Assembly (NCBI GenBank): GCA_019416685.1
Contig: DXWV01000044.1
Coordinates: 62,001 to 126,000 of the forward strand
Source: Bacteroides sp.
GTDB lineage: Bacteria; Bacteroidota; Bacteroidia; Bacteroidales; Bacteroidaceae
Length of the DNA: 64,000 nucleotides
Direction: 5' to 3'
The notes under the pieces were generated by a model that saw only the letters and a program-made list of their open reading frames with translations, searched no databases and was not told the origin of the DNA. Each line of letters opens with the position of its first letter. The stretch's first letter is position 1. Shown here piece after piece: positions 9,137 to 18,076 of the stretch. The position numbers and the translations under genes are program-made.

Positions 9137-9174
9137 AAAGCGTGAAATGTCTTTAAGATATTTCACGCTTTTTT
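9137..9174 (+). terminator. Terminator after tRNA-Gln
   Basis: A perfect 12-bp stem, AAAGCGTGAAAT (9137-9148) with ATTTCACGCTTT (9160-9171), runs into a T tract. Confidence 0.88.
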
Positions 9175-9194
9175 ATAAGCTAAACCTATATGAA

Positions 9195-9249
9195 AAAATA
9201 AAGGGAATGCAATCATTCATATTCTTTTGATGCACTCCCTTTATTTTTT
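9195..9249 (-). terminator. Terminator of the DUF349 gene, possibly bidirectional
   Basis: A long stem pairs the region 9195-9215 with 9229-9249 (AAATAAAGGGA with TCCCTTTATTT, extended inward). It has A/T tracts on both sides and lies 20 bp after the DUF349 stop codon. Confidence 0.8.
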
Positions 9250-9268
9250 ATATCTTTACTGTTTTGGT

Positions 9269-11122
9269 TTATTCTTCTTCTTTAATTGATTCATCAATTA
9301 CTTTAATTTTTTGCAAAACCAATTCTAAGTCAGCTTTTAACTTATCTACTTTTCGGTTGAGTTCCGTTAACAGACTATTTCCCTTTTTAGAAGCAGATGT
9401 CAAGAAGCCAAGGTTATTTTCATAAGTTTGGAGTTCACTTTTCATGTTTTCGTATGCGCGAACCAGTTTCTCGCGTTCTCTGTATAGAGTCTGTGAGCCT
9501 CCTCCTTGAATGTTGCTGATGTTGGATTTGAAATTACTCAGTTTCTTGTTTGAAGCGCTTATATTAAAACGTTCAAACAGCTGATCAATCAGGGTATGGT
9601 ATTGTTTGTACAGCTTATCTTTTTCCTTAAATGGTACATGTCCTATGGCGTTCCAGTCTTTCATCAGTTCGCGAACCTGTTTACCTGCTTCTTCCGTATC
9701 CATAGATTCTTCAATAGCAGTTAGTTGGTTGATGATGTCTTTCTTCTTCTCCATGTTCTCTATTTCGACGGAGCGTTGTGAAGAAGTTGCTTTATTTTTC
9801 TGTTCAAAGAAATAATCACAAGCAGAAATAAAACGTTTCCATACTACATCTGAGTATTTTTTTGAAACTGGTCCGATCGTTTTCCATTCTTTCTGCAATT
9901 TGGTCAATGCGTCAGCTGTTGCTTTCCAGTCGGTACTGTCTTTCAATGCTTCTGCTTTTTCGCACAATGCTTTTTTCTTCTCCAGATTTTCGTTCATTCC
10001 TTCTTTCAATGCTTTGAAGAATTCTCCTTTTTTCTTGAAAAAGTCGTCGCAGGCATGGCGGAAACGCTCGAATATTTTTACATTCATCTTTTGCGGTGCA
10101 AAACCGATTGTTTTCCATTTGTTTTGCAGAGCAATAACTTCCTGGGTTTTATTTTCCCAGGCTGAGAATGTTTTCAATTCGTCATATGTGATAGCTTCCA
10201 CAATTTCGCAAATCACTGTTTTCTGGTCCAGATTATGTTGTTCAGCTTCTTTCAAAGCTTCGAAGTGCTGCTGATGGCGACGATTGACTACTGTAGAGGC
10301 TGTTTTAAAGCGGTTCCATACCTCATCACGAAGCTCTTTTACTACAGGACCTGTATCACGAAATTCCTGGTGCAACTTCTGCAGTTGATGGAAAGCGGAA
10401 ACAACATCTTCTTCATCCGCGAGCTTTTCAGCTGCTTCGATAAGGCGATTCTTTATTTCGAGATTTTTCTTGAAGTCATATTCGCGGAATTCGTTATTGA
10501 GTTTCAGTATGTCATAGAATTTTTCTACATATAGCTGATAGTTCTTCCAGAGTTCATTTACTTTAGACTGGGGAACCAATTTGGTTTCATTCCACTGCTG
10601 TTGTAGCTTTTTAAATTCTGTATATGATTTGTTAGCGTCATCAGGCGATTCTACCAATTCTTTGAGTTCTTCTATGATTGAAAGCTTGATTTGCAGATTT
10701 TCTTCTTTCTGCTTTTCTTGCTCGGCAATCTGGGCACCTCTTTTTTCTTTGATAACAGCCATGACATTTTTGAACTCCTCTTCTATCACATCGCTCTGTG
10801 GTACGTAGTCTTCTTCTGAACCGCCGTTTTCAACAAATAACTTCTTGGCCGCTTCCTGTTCAGCATTATGTATCTTATAAAAAGATTGCTTTAAACTGTC
10901 CAATTCTTGCTTGTTGGCATTTTCTGCATTCTGGGCAAGTTCTTTCATCCGTACAAGTACTTCCTCTTTTGTTACCGGCCGAGGAGCTGTTTCGGGTTGT
11001 TTTTCAGCATTTGTTTCTTCGGCTGGAGTTTCTGTTATTGTATCAGAAACCTCAACTGTTTTCTTTTCTTCTTCTAACTCCCCTGGATTCAAAGGTTGGT
11101 TAGTGTCATGAGAGTCCATCAT
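9269..11122 (-). CDS. DUF349 repeat protein
   Basis: A 617-residue acidic, strongly helical, presumably cytoplasmic protein with no signal peptide. After a Glu/Thr-rich N-terminus of about 60 residues it has repeated units of about 70-75 residues, each with a pattern such as LQKEWKTIGPVSKKYSDVVW followed by RF..ACD.FF. This is the DUF349 repeat, of which I count about five. The C-terminus is a coiled coil (residues about 550-615). Function is unknown; the family is widespread in Bacteroidota. It is transcribed alone, 118 bp downstream of mgtE, with its own terminator. Confidence 0.85.
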   Translation of the reverse strand: MMDSHDTNQPLNPGELEEEKKTVEVSDTITETPAEETNAEKQPETAPRPVTKEEVLVRMKELAQNAENANKQELDSLKQSFYKIHNAEQEAAKKLFVENGGSEEDYVPQSDVIEEEFKNVMAVIKEKRGAQIAEQEKQKEENLQIKLSIIEELKELVESPDDANKSYTEFKKLQQQWNETKLVPQSKVNELWKNYQLYVEKFYDILKLNNEFREYDFKKNLEIKNRLIEAAEKLADEEDVVSAFHQLQKLHQEFRDTGPVVKELRDEVWNRFKTASTVVNRRHQQHFEALKEAEQHNLDQKTVICEIVEAITYDELKTFSAWENKTQEVIALQNKWKTIGFAPQKMNVKIFERFRHACDDFFKKKGEFFKALKEGMNENLEKKKALCEKAEALKDSTDWKATADALTKLQKEWKTIGPVSKKYSDVVWKRFISACDYFFEQKNKATSSQRSVEIENMEKKKDIINQLTAIEESMDTEEAGKQVRELMKDWNAIGHVPFKEKDKLYKQYHTLIDQLFERFNISASNKKLSNFKSNISNIQGGGSQTLYREREKLVRAYENMKSELQTYENNLGFLTSASKKGNSLLTELNRKVDKLKADLELVLQKIKVIDESIKEEE

Positions 11123-11240
11123 TGTATATTCGTTTTAGGAAATGGAGATTTAACTCCTTTGTTACATTAGGTCACAAATTAATGAAATAAAACGATTACT
11201 TCATACTTTTTTGCCTGATTTTTTTTTATTTATCTTTCAT

Positions 11241-12581
11241 TTAGGACAATAAAACAGTAATTCCCATATAGAGCATCATACCGATAATGTCATTCGTAAT
11301 GGCTATAAACGGTCCTGTAGCAATGGCTGGGTCTATTTTAAGCTTTTCAAGTGTCATCGGGACTAAGGTACCAAAAATAGAAGCAAACATCACTACTGCA
11401 AATAAACTGATAGATACAGAATAGGTAACGGTTGCCATGGCACCAAAGCGAATGAAATTATATGTATATACTAATAAAGAAATAATTGTTGCATTGATTA
11501 ATGCTACTATTGCTTCTTTGGTAACTTGCTTAAGGGTGTTTTTAGTATCGAGGGAACTGTTCGCTAATCCCTGTACGATGAGTGCTGAAGATTGCGTTCC
11601 GACATTTCCTCCCGTACCTCCAATCAGTGGGATATAGAGAGCCATTTCAGGGTGAGCGGCAAAGGTTGCATCGAAATTTCCTAATATCATGGAATTACCA
11701 ATACCACCCAGCATACCAATAAGTAGCCAGGGAAGACGTGCAGTGGTTTGCCGAAGAACATTATCGTCTGTTTCTACGTCTTGTGAAAGTCCGGAAGCTA
11801 ATTGGTAATCGCGTTCCGATTGTTCACGTACTTCATCCATTACGTCGTCAACGGTGATTTGTCCAACAAGTCGTCCGATGCTATCTAATACCGGAATAGC
11901 TACAAGGTCGTACTTTTCAATGATTTGGGCAACTTCGTCAATGGGCGTGTCTACATGTACAGAGATCGGATCTTTCTGCATTACGTGTTTTACTTTTGAT
12001 ACGGAAGGTGAAGTAATCATCTTCTTCAAAGGGAAGATACCACGTAGCCGTTCGTCATCGTCTATTACATATACATAGTAAATTTCGTCCAGTTCTTCAG
12101 CTTGCTGACGCATCTCTTTCAGGCATTCCGGCATACTCCAGTTTTCGTTGACGAGCACCATTTCAGTTCCCATCAAACCACCGGCTGTATCTTCGTCATA
12201 CTTCAAAAGGTCAACGATATCACCTGCCTGTTCTATGTCTTCAATATGTGAAAGAACCTCTTCCTGCTTTTCCTCATCAAGTTCTCGCATCAGGTCTACG
12301 GCATCGTCCGTATCCATGTAATCAACGAAACGTTTGGCGATTGTTTCGGAAGGCAGAATTTCAAGGAATTCTTTACGAACATCCTCGTCCATTTCTACCA
12401 ATACGTCGGCGGCGGTTTCGTTATCGAGCAACCGGTAGACAAAACGGGCCTCTTCCGGGTTGAGGTCATTACACAACTCGGCTATATCAGCCGGATGAAG
12501 ATTGATAAGAAATTCCTTAACCTTATTAGCATCTTTTTGCTCAATAAGTTGTTTAACGTTGTCTATGTATTCCTCGTTCAT
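11241..12581 (-). CDS. mgtE: Magnesium transporter MgtE
   Basis: A 446-residue Mg2+ channel/transporter of the inner membrane. The N-terminal superhelical domain (residues about 1-130) contains LHPADIAELCNDLNPEEA. Two CBS domains follow (about 135-255), and five membrane segments form the C-terminal pore. The pore motif LIGGTGGNVGTQSS is present, and acidic residues line the CBS interface where cytoplasmic Mg2+ gates MgtE. The gene is 18 bp downstream of the phosphoethanolamine transferase gene, the last of the rsmA-led operon. Confidence 0.96.
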   Translation of the reverse strand: MNEEYIDNVKQLIEQKDANKVKEFLINLHPADIAELCNDLNPEEARFVYRLLDNETAADVLVEMDEDVRKEFLEILPSETIAKRFVDYMDTDDAVDLMRELDEEKQEEVLSHIEDIEQAGDIVDLLKYDEDTAGGLMGTEMVLVNENWSMPECLKEMRQQAEELDEIYYVYVIDDDERLRGIFPLKKMITSPSVSKVKHVMQKDPISVHVDTPIDEVAQIIEKYDLVAIPVLDSIGRLVGQITVDDVMDEVREQSERDYQLASGLSQDVETDDNVLRQTTARLPWLLIGMLGGIGNSMILGNFDATFAAHPEMALYIPLIGGTGGNVGTQSSALIVQGLANSSLDTKNTLKQVTKEAIVALINATIISLLVYTYNFIRFGAMATVTYSVSISLFAVVMFASIFGTLVPMTLEKLKIDPAIATGPFIAITNDIIGMMLYMGITVLLS

Positions 12582-12599
12582 CTTATTTATATCTGATAT

Positions 12600-14291
12600 T
12601 TAATGAAGATATACTATTTTCCCATTGGGCGTTAATACTTCTCTGATACTGTCTCCCTGAAACTCTTCGAATGTAATGCTGAGATCGGGCTTTTCATCCG
12701 GATAGGTGATATTACTAATCTTCAACATGGTGTGAAACAGGTTATTTGCACTGATTGGGCTTTCTTTATGACTGTTCAATATATCGTATATTTCCGGAAA
12801 CTGTTTTCTATAGGAATCAGAAAGCCATATGATAAAGGGTACATGCACTTCATTCCGACTCGGATTTGGGCTACTGTGCATCAATTCTTCGGTTCCATCA
12901 TCATACAGATTTTCTGCATGATCGGAAATATAACAGACAGCAGCTATGCATGATTGTTGCTGTACCCTTTTTATGATTTCAGATAATATAAAGTCAGTAT
13001 ACAGAACCGAGTTATCGTATGAATTAGTGACAATTGTTTTTTGGTCTTTACTAATCTCATTGTAACTAAAATCTTTAGGCATTGCCGGTTTGAACTTTTC
13101 AAAGTTTTCAGGATGCCGGTAGTTGTATTTGAAGTGATTGCCCAATGTATGAATTACAATAAATTGCTTTTGCTTGTTGCAAGTAAGTACTTTATCCAGT
13201 TTGGGCAATAATTTTTCATCATAATTATTGTCGGCACCGTAGTCTACCAATTCAAAGTGATGGTAGTCCGAGTTATGAGCTATCCGAAGAACGTAAGGGT
13301 CATTGAAAGATTGGTTGGCAATCCACGCTGTAGAAAAACCACACTCTTTAAATGCTTCCGGAAGTGTTTTTTCTTGATATGCTATCTCCGGTGATTCCGG
13401 AGTGGCACGGCTTAACAATAATGGAAGTGCCCTGACCGTAATATTGGCTGTAGAAAGTACATCTCCAAAGCTAACCAGATTCTCTGTTTGCTCAAGTTGT
13501 GGAGTTGTTTTTCTTTTATAACCATTTATAGAGAAATGGTCTGCACGGGCAGATTCTCCGATAACCAGAACATATATTTCTTTTTCATTGGGTGGAGTCA
13601 GACTTTGTACGTTAAATTTGAACGACTTTAATCTTTCATTCATGGCCTTGACCTCCGAGTTGTCTTTCAGATGCTTGGTATAAGATAGAAACAGGTTCAC
13701 AGGAAAGATTTTATAATACTGGTGCACAACCTGGTACGAACTGACTATCAAACGCCCTGAAAAAGTGCTACCGGAAGGGGATGACAAGAATGTGTTTGCA
13801 AACAGAGTTATATTCCAGATGATGAAAAGAGGAATTAAAGCAATACGAAACCATTTAGTTCCTAAATAGTGGTTTGAAATCTTATGTACTTGTCTAAAAT
13901 AAATCCCCCATACTAACAGCATTATGATAATTTCTAATTTGAAAGAAGACAGAACTTCCATACTCTCTTTGAAGTCTGTTTGAAGCATAGAGGTTATGAA
14001 TGGGGACGAAACCGGCATTCCTAACAGTTTCAGGTGCATTATCTCAATTGGGGCAAATAACAGGAAAATACCTTCAAAGAGGAAATAGAATTTGCTCTTC
14101 AAAAAGGAAAGAGGAAGCAATAATACAAGTGTATATAAAAGTAAATAGCCAATCCTGTCGCTGAATTCTTTTTGTATATCGACAGACATGAACAGGCTGG
14201 ACAGGCAAGGAAGGAATAGGATAAAAAATAAGATTCCTATTCTTCCTTTTTCCAATGTGTCTTTATTTATTTTATTCCATATTGTCAACAT
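12600..14291 (-). CDS. Lipid A phosphoethanolamine transferase-like protein (EptA/CptA family)
   Basis: A 563-residue inner-membrane enzyme of the alkaline phosphatase/sulfatase superfamily. Five hydrophobic segments fill the first 190 residues, followed by a periplasmic catalytic domain. Key motifs are VIGESARADHFSINGYKR (metal-binding Glu and surrounding residues), NITVRALPLLLSR with the likely nucleophile Thr285, HTLGNHFKY, and YISDHAENLYDDG with metal ligands Asp and His. Such enzymes add phosphoethanolamine to lipid A or core sugars and can reduce polymyxin sensitivity; the acceptor cannot be read from sequence. It overlaps rsmA by 20 bp and is followed by mgtE. Confidence 0.85.
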   Translation of the reverse strand: MLTIWNKINKDTLEKGRIGILFFILFLPCLSSLFMSVDIQKEFSDRIGYLLLYTLVLLLPLSFLKSKFYFLFEGIFLLFAPIEIMHLKLLGMPVSSPFITSMLQTDFKESMEVLSSFKLEIIIMLLVWGIYFRQVHKISNHYLGTKWFRIALIPLFIIWNITLFANTFLSSPSGSTFSGRLIVSSYQVVHQYYKIFPVNLFLSYTKHLKDNSEVKAMNERLKSFKFNVQSLTPPNEKEIYVLVIGESARADHFSINGYKRKTTPQLEQTENLVSFGDVLSTANITVRALPLLLSRATPESPEIAYQEKTLPEAFKECGFSTAWIANQSFNDPYVLRIAHNSDYHHFELVDYGADNNYDEKLLPKLDKVLTCNKQKQFIVIHTLGNHFKYNYRHPENFEKFKPAMPKDFSYNEISKDQKTIVTNSYDNSVLYTDFILSEIIKRVQQQSCIAAVCYISDHAENLYDDGTEELMHSSPNPSRNEVHVPFIIWLSDSYRKQFPEIYDILNSHKESPISANNLFHTMLKISNITYPDEKPDLSITFEEFQGDSIREVLTPNGKIVYLH

Positions 14292-15090
14292 CGTTATTGG
14301 TCTTGTGACTCTTTAGAGCTTCTTCTACACTGTTAGTCAAGTCGATAAACTGTTGTACCGATAGTTGCTCTGGCCGTTTATTGAATAAAACATCTTCCGT
14401 CAGCGGGCATTCTTTGCCTAATATCGGTTTAATAGAATTGCGTAATGTTTTTCTACGTTGATTAAAAGTGGTTTTTACTACTTGTTTGAATAGCTTTTCG
14501 TCGCATCCCAGCTCAATTGTTTCATTACGTGTCATACGTATTACGGCGCTTTTTACTTTGGGAGGCGGATTGAAGACATGCTCGCTGACCGTAAAGAGAT
14601 ATTCCACCCGATACCATGCTTGTATCAATACGCTGAGAATACCATAAGTTTTGCTTCCCGGCCCCGCTGCAATACGTTCGGCTACTTCTTTCTGAATCAT
14701 ACCGGTACAACAAGGTATCAGATCTTTATTTTCGAGCATCTTGAAAAAAATCTGACTGGATATGTTATAAGGATAATTTCCGGTTAACACGAACTGATTG
14801 CCATTAAAGACACGTTGCAGATTCATTTTGAGAAAGTCGTCTTCTATAATACAGTCTTCTAATGACGGATAAGCTTCACGCAGATAGGCTACCGATTCAT
14901 AATCTACCTCTACTACTTTCACCGGGCGTTCCTTTTTTACGAGGAACTGTGTGAGCACACCCATTCCCGGTCCAACTTCCAGAATAGGAAGTGTAGGAAA
15001 CGTATCAACAGTGTCGGCAATATCCTGCGCCACTTTAAGGTCTTTCAGGAAATGCTGTCCGAGAAACTTTTTAGGCTTTACTAATTTCAT
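14272..15090 (-). CDS. rsmA: 16S rRNA (adenine1518/1519-N6)-dimethyltransferase
   Basis: A 272-residue SAM-dependent methyltransferase (KsgA) that dimethylates two adenines of the 3' hairpin of 16S rRNA in late 30S assembly. It starts MKLVKPKKFLGQHFLKD. The SAM-binding ILEVGPGMGVLTQFL and the NYPYNISSQIFFKML (NPPY-like) motif are present, as is the C-terminal NQRRKTLRNS. It is the first gene of the rsmA - EptA-like - mgtE set. A candidate -7 element (TACCTTTG on the minus strand, 15129-15122) lies just upstream. Confidence 0.97.
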   Translation of the reverse strand: MKLVKPKKFLGQHFLKDLKVAQDIADTVDTFPTLPILEVGPGMGVLTQFLVKKERPVKVVEVDYESVAYLREAYPSLEDCIIEDDFLKMNLQRVFNGNQFVLTGNYPYNISSQIFFKMLENKDLIPCCTGMIQKEVAERIAAGPGSKTYGILSVLIQAWYRVEYLFTVSEHVFNPPPKVKSAVIRMTRNETIELGCDEKLFKQVVKTTFNQRRKTLRNSIKPILGKECPLTEDVLFNKRPEQLSVQQFIDLTNSVEEALKSHKTNNDVDNME

Positions 15091-15160
15091 TTATCAACTA
15101 AATAGTTACTTTTGCAGTCGACAAAGGTAATTCTTTTACTTGAAGAATAAAGAATTAAGA

Positions 15161-16147
15161 ATGAAGAAACTAATAAAAAAGGCTCTGAAACTTATTTTAC
15201 CATTAGTTTTGGGAGGCTTTATCTTGTACTGGGTCTATCGTGACTTCGATTTTGCAAAGGCGGGTGATGTGCTGCGGCATGGCGTAAACTGGTGGTGGAT
15301 GCTTTTTTCATTAGCGTTTGGCGTATTCAGTCACGTCTTTCGCGGTTGGCGCTGGAAACAGACATTGGAACCTTTAGGAGCTTTTCCGAAAACGAGCGAC
15401 TGTGTAAATGCTATTTTCATTTCCTATGCTACCAATCTTATATTACCTCGGGTAGGAGAAGTGTCCCGTTGTGGTGTCCTCGTCAAATATGATGATGTCT
15501 CATTTGCAAAATCTTTGGGTACGGTAGTTACTGAACGGCTGATTGATACTATTTGCATTGTTTTTATTGCCGGTATCACATTCTTATTACAGATGCCTGT
15601 TTTTCTCACTTTCTTTGAGGAAACCGGGACTAAGATTCCTTCCATTGTTCACTTGTTGACATCCGTATGGTTCTATATCGTTTTGTTTTGCATTATCGGG
15701 GTAATAGTGCTTCTTTACTATTTGATGCGTGCGTTGTCTTTCTTTGAAAAAGTAAAAGGGGTTGTCCTTAACGTTTGGGAAGGAGTGATGTCTTTGAAGA
15801 ATGTGAAAAATATTCCTCTTTTCATTTTGTATACAATCCTTATTTGGGTTTGTTATTTTTTTCACTTTTACCTCACGTTCTATTGTTTTGGGTTTACTGC
15901 TCATCTGGGGATTCTTGCCGCACTTGTTATGTTTGTAGGGGGTACATTTGCTGTTATCGTTCCTACTCCCAACGGAGCCGGGCCCTGGCATTTTGCTGTT
16001 ATCTCGATGATGATGCTTTACGGAGTAAATGCAACCGATGCAGGAATATTTGCCTTGATTGTACACGGAATTCAAACCTTTTTAGTAGTTTTGTTGGGAA
16101 TATATGGTTTAGTGGCTTTACCACTAACTCATAGACAACGAAAATAA
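15161..16147 (+). CDS. Flippase-like integral membrane protein (LPG synthase TM / UPF0104 family)
   Basis: A polytopic inner-membrane protein of about 328 residues with some seven to eight hydrophobic segments. Family features are FSHVFRGWRWKQTLEPLG, the block AIFISYATNLILPRVGEVSR and, near the C-terminus, FAVIVPTPNGAGPWHFAV. These belong to the lysylphosphatidylglycerol synthetase membrane-domain superfamily (AglD/MprF-like flippase domains). The substrate is unknown; no soluble synthetase domain is present. I start it at ATG 15161; the frame extends back to a TTG at 15140, but MKKLIKKALKLILPL is the better N-terminus. pepD follows 20 bp later, probably in one operon. Confidence 0.8.
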   Translation: MKKLIKKALKLILPLVLGGFILYWVYRDFDFAKAGDVLRHGVNWWWMLFSLAFGVFSHVFRGWRWKQTLEPLGAFPKTSDCVNAIFISYATNLILPRVGEVSRCGVLVKYDDVSFAKSLGTVVTERLIDTICIVFIAGITFLLQMPVFLTFFEETGTKIPSIVHLLTSVWFYIVLFCIIGVIVLLYYLMRALSFFEKVKGVVLNVWEGVMSLKNVKNIPLFILYTILIWVCYFFHFYLTFYCFGFTAHLGILAALVMFVGGTFAVIVPTPNGAGPWHFAVISMMMLYGVNATDAGIFALIVHGIQTFLVVLLGIYGLVALPLTHRQRK

Positions 16148-16167
16148 GAACCTAAAATTAATTCGTT

Positions 16168-17625
16168 ATGAGTACAATCCTCTCTTTAGCTCCACAGAAT
16201 GTGTGGAAGCATTTTTATTCATTAACTCAGATTCCGCGTCCGTCGGGACATATGGAAAGAATAACTGAGTTTCTTCTTAATTTCGGAAACAGCCTGGGAC
16301 TGGAATCATTTGTAGACGAGGTTGGTAATGTTATTATCCGCAAACCTGCTACTCCGGGTATGGAAAACCGCAAAGGAGTAATTTTACAGGCTCATATGGA
16401 CATGGTGCCTCAAAAGAATAATGATACAATACATGATTTTGAGAAAGATCCTATTGAAACTTATATAGACGGTGACTGGGTGAAAGCCAGAGGCACTACA
16501 CTGGGTGCCGATAATGGATTGGGTGTAGCTGCTATCATGGCTGTTCTGGAAGCCAAAGATTTGAAACATGGTCCATTGGAAGCTCTTATCACAAAGGATG
16601 AAGAGACAGGGATGTATGGTGCTTTCGGACTTAAACCGGGAACGCTGAACGGAGAAATCCTGTTGAATCTTGACTCGGAAGATGAGGGCGAACTCTATAT
16701 CGGCTGTGCAGGTGGTATGGATGTTACAGCTACACTTGAATATAAAGAGGTGGAGCCCGAAGAGGGCGATATTGCCATCAAAGTCACATTGAAGGGATTA
16801 CGCGGTGGACACTCCGGATTGGAAATCAATCAGGGACGTGCAAATGCCAATAAGTTGCTTGTACGTTTTGTTCGCGAAGCTATTGCTACTTACGAAGCTC
16901 GCCTGTCTTGCTGGGAGGGTGGAAATATGCGTAATGCTATTCCGCGTGAGGCTTCTGCCATTGTTACTATTCCTGCTGAAAATGAAGAAGAGTTGTTAGG
17001 ACTGGTAAAATACTGTGAAGATCTTTTTAATGAAGAGTTTTCTGCTATCGAGACTCCTATCAGTTTCAAAGCCGAACGGGTAGATGTGCCTGCAGGACAG
17101 ATTCCGGAAGAGATCCAGGATAATCTGGTAGATGCTATCTTTGCCTGTCAGAATGGGGTAACCCGTATGATTCCTACCGTTCCTGATACTGTAGAAACTT
17201 CTTCTAACCTGGCTATTATTAGTATTGGTGGTGGTAAAGCAGATATCAAGATTCTTGCTCGTAGCTCAAGTGACAGCATGAAAGAGTATTTGACTACAAG
17301 TCTTGAATGCTGTTTCTCTATGGCCGGAATGAAAGTAACAATGACAGGTGGATATTCCGGTTGGCAACCGAATGTAAATTCTCCGATTTTGCATGCAATG
17401 AAAGAATCTTATAAGAAACAGTTTGGGGTAGAACCTGCTGTGAAAGTAATTCATGCCGGATTGGAGTGTGGTATCATTGGTGCTATAATTCCGGGACTGG
17501 ATATGATCTCTTTTGGCCCTACATTGCGTTCACCGCACTCTCCGGACGAACGTGCACTGATTCCTACTGTACAAAAATTCTATGACTTCCTGGTGGCTAC
17601 ATTGGAACAGACCCCAGTGAAGTAA
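16168..17625 (+). CDS. pepD: Aminoacyl-histidine dipeptidase (PepD, M20 family)
   Basis: A 485-residue cytoplasmic zinc peptidase that hydrolyses Xaa-His and other dipeptides. The M20 metal-site motifs occur in order: LQAHMDMVPQ, ARGTTLGADNGLGVAAIMAV, ITKDEETGMYGAFGL, LNLDSEDEGELYIGCAGG and GLECGIIG. A lid domain sits in the middle (around GLRGGHSGLEINQGRANA). Length fits E. coli PepD. A weak hairpin terminator follows (17651-17688). Confidence 0.95.
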   Translation: MSTILSLAPQNVWKHFYSLTQIPRPSGHMERITEFLLNFGNSLGLESFVDEVGNVIIRKPATPGMENRKGVILQAHMDMVPQKNNDTIHDFEKDPIETYIDGDWVKARGTTLGADNGLGVAAIMAVLEAKDLKHGPLEALITKDEETGMYGAFGLKPGTLNGEILLNLDSEDEGELYIGCAGGMDVTATLEYKEVEPEEGDIAIKVTLKGLRGGHSGLEINQGRANANKLLVRFVREAIATYEARLSCWEGGNMRNAIPREASAIVTIPAENEEELLGLVKYCEDLFNEEFSAIETPISFKAERVDVPAGQIPEEIQDNLVDAIFACQNGVTRMIPTVPDTVETSSNLAIISIGGGKADIKILARSSSDSMKEYLTTSLECCFSMAGMKVTMTGGYSGWQPNVNSPILHAMKESYKKQFGVEPAVKVIHAGLECGIIGAIIPGLDMISFGPTLRSPHSPDERALIPTVQKFYDFLVATLEQTPVK

Positions 17626-17650
17626 CTGGTAATCAGTTTGAAAATTATAT

Positions 17651-17688
17651 AAGGCTCTGTTCACTTGGTTTATGTGGACAGGGCTTTT
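17651..17688 (+). terminator. Terminator after pepD
   Basis: A 14-bp stem with several G-T wobble pairs joins 17651-17664 to 17674-17687 (AAGGCTCTGTTCAC with GTGGACAGGGCTTT). Only four T residues follow, so termination may be incomplete. Confidence 0.65.
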
Positions 17689-17738
17689 GTAAATTAACAT
17701 TGTTAATGCTATATCTTAACAGTATAACTCTTTTCTGT

Positions 17739-17823
17739 AAGAGTGTACACTCTTGCTGTATAAAAATGTACATTTAAGCATGGCAAGAATGTACATTTAA
17801 CACAAGGAAAAGTGTACACTTTT
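17739..17823. repeat. Array of four GTAC-centred palindromes, exact 23-bp period
   Basis: The palindromes are AAGAGTGTACACTCTT (17739-17754), AAATGTACATTT (17764-17775), AATGTACATT (17788-17797) and AAAAGTGTACACTTTT (17808-17823). Their centres lie at 17746.5, 17769.5, 17792.5 and 17815.5, exactly 23 bp apart. Arm sequences differ between units, yet each is self-complementary. A decayed fifth unit may sit one period upstream (around 17723). The second array at 61066-61196 has the same period. Confidence 0.85.
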
Positions 17824-18076
17824 GTATGCCTTTAAAAAGGTTCTTTTTGGCTTTGAAAATCAGTGCGTTGAAACTTAAATAATGCATTCGTCTTACTTTT
17901 CGGTTGATTCTTCAGAGTGTTTGTACTTCTTCTTTTAGTAACTATAATACTAACCGATTTTTTTTATTCCATAATTGTTTGATAGGTAATAAGAAAACTC
18001 TCCGATTGTTTTTTGAGTGATTCTTTTTAGTTATGGCAACAAATGCTTTACTTTGTAACAGACAAAAGATATTCGC

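Larger units (their letters stand above)
17626..18076. other. Intergenic region with terminator and phased palindrome array
   Basis: This 451-bp gap contains the pepD terminator, a four-unit array of GTAC-centred palindromes (17739-17823) and about 250 bp of AT-rich leader before the LytTR gene. A near-consensus -7 element (TTACTTTG, about 18049-18056) sits just before that gene. No further gene was found. Confidence 0.6.

Noticed and set aside
9137..9171. GTGAAAT...ATTTCAC palindrome resembling half of a parS site
   Set aside because: It is the stem of the tRNA-Gln terminator, has a long loop and lacks the TGTTTCACGTGAAACA core; no parS site was seen near parA-parB.
17739..17823. CRISPR-like array
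   Set aside because: Units are short palindromes that differ in sequence with an 11- or so base gap; there are no conserved repeats, no spacers and no cas genes.
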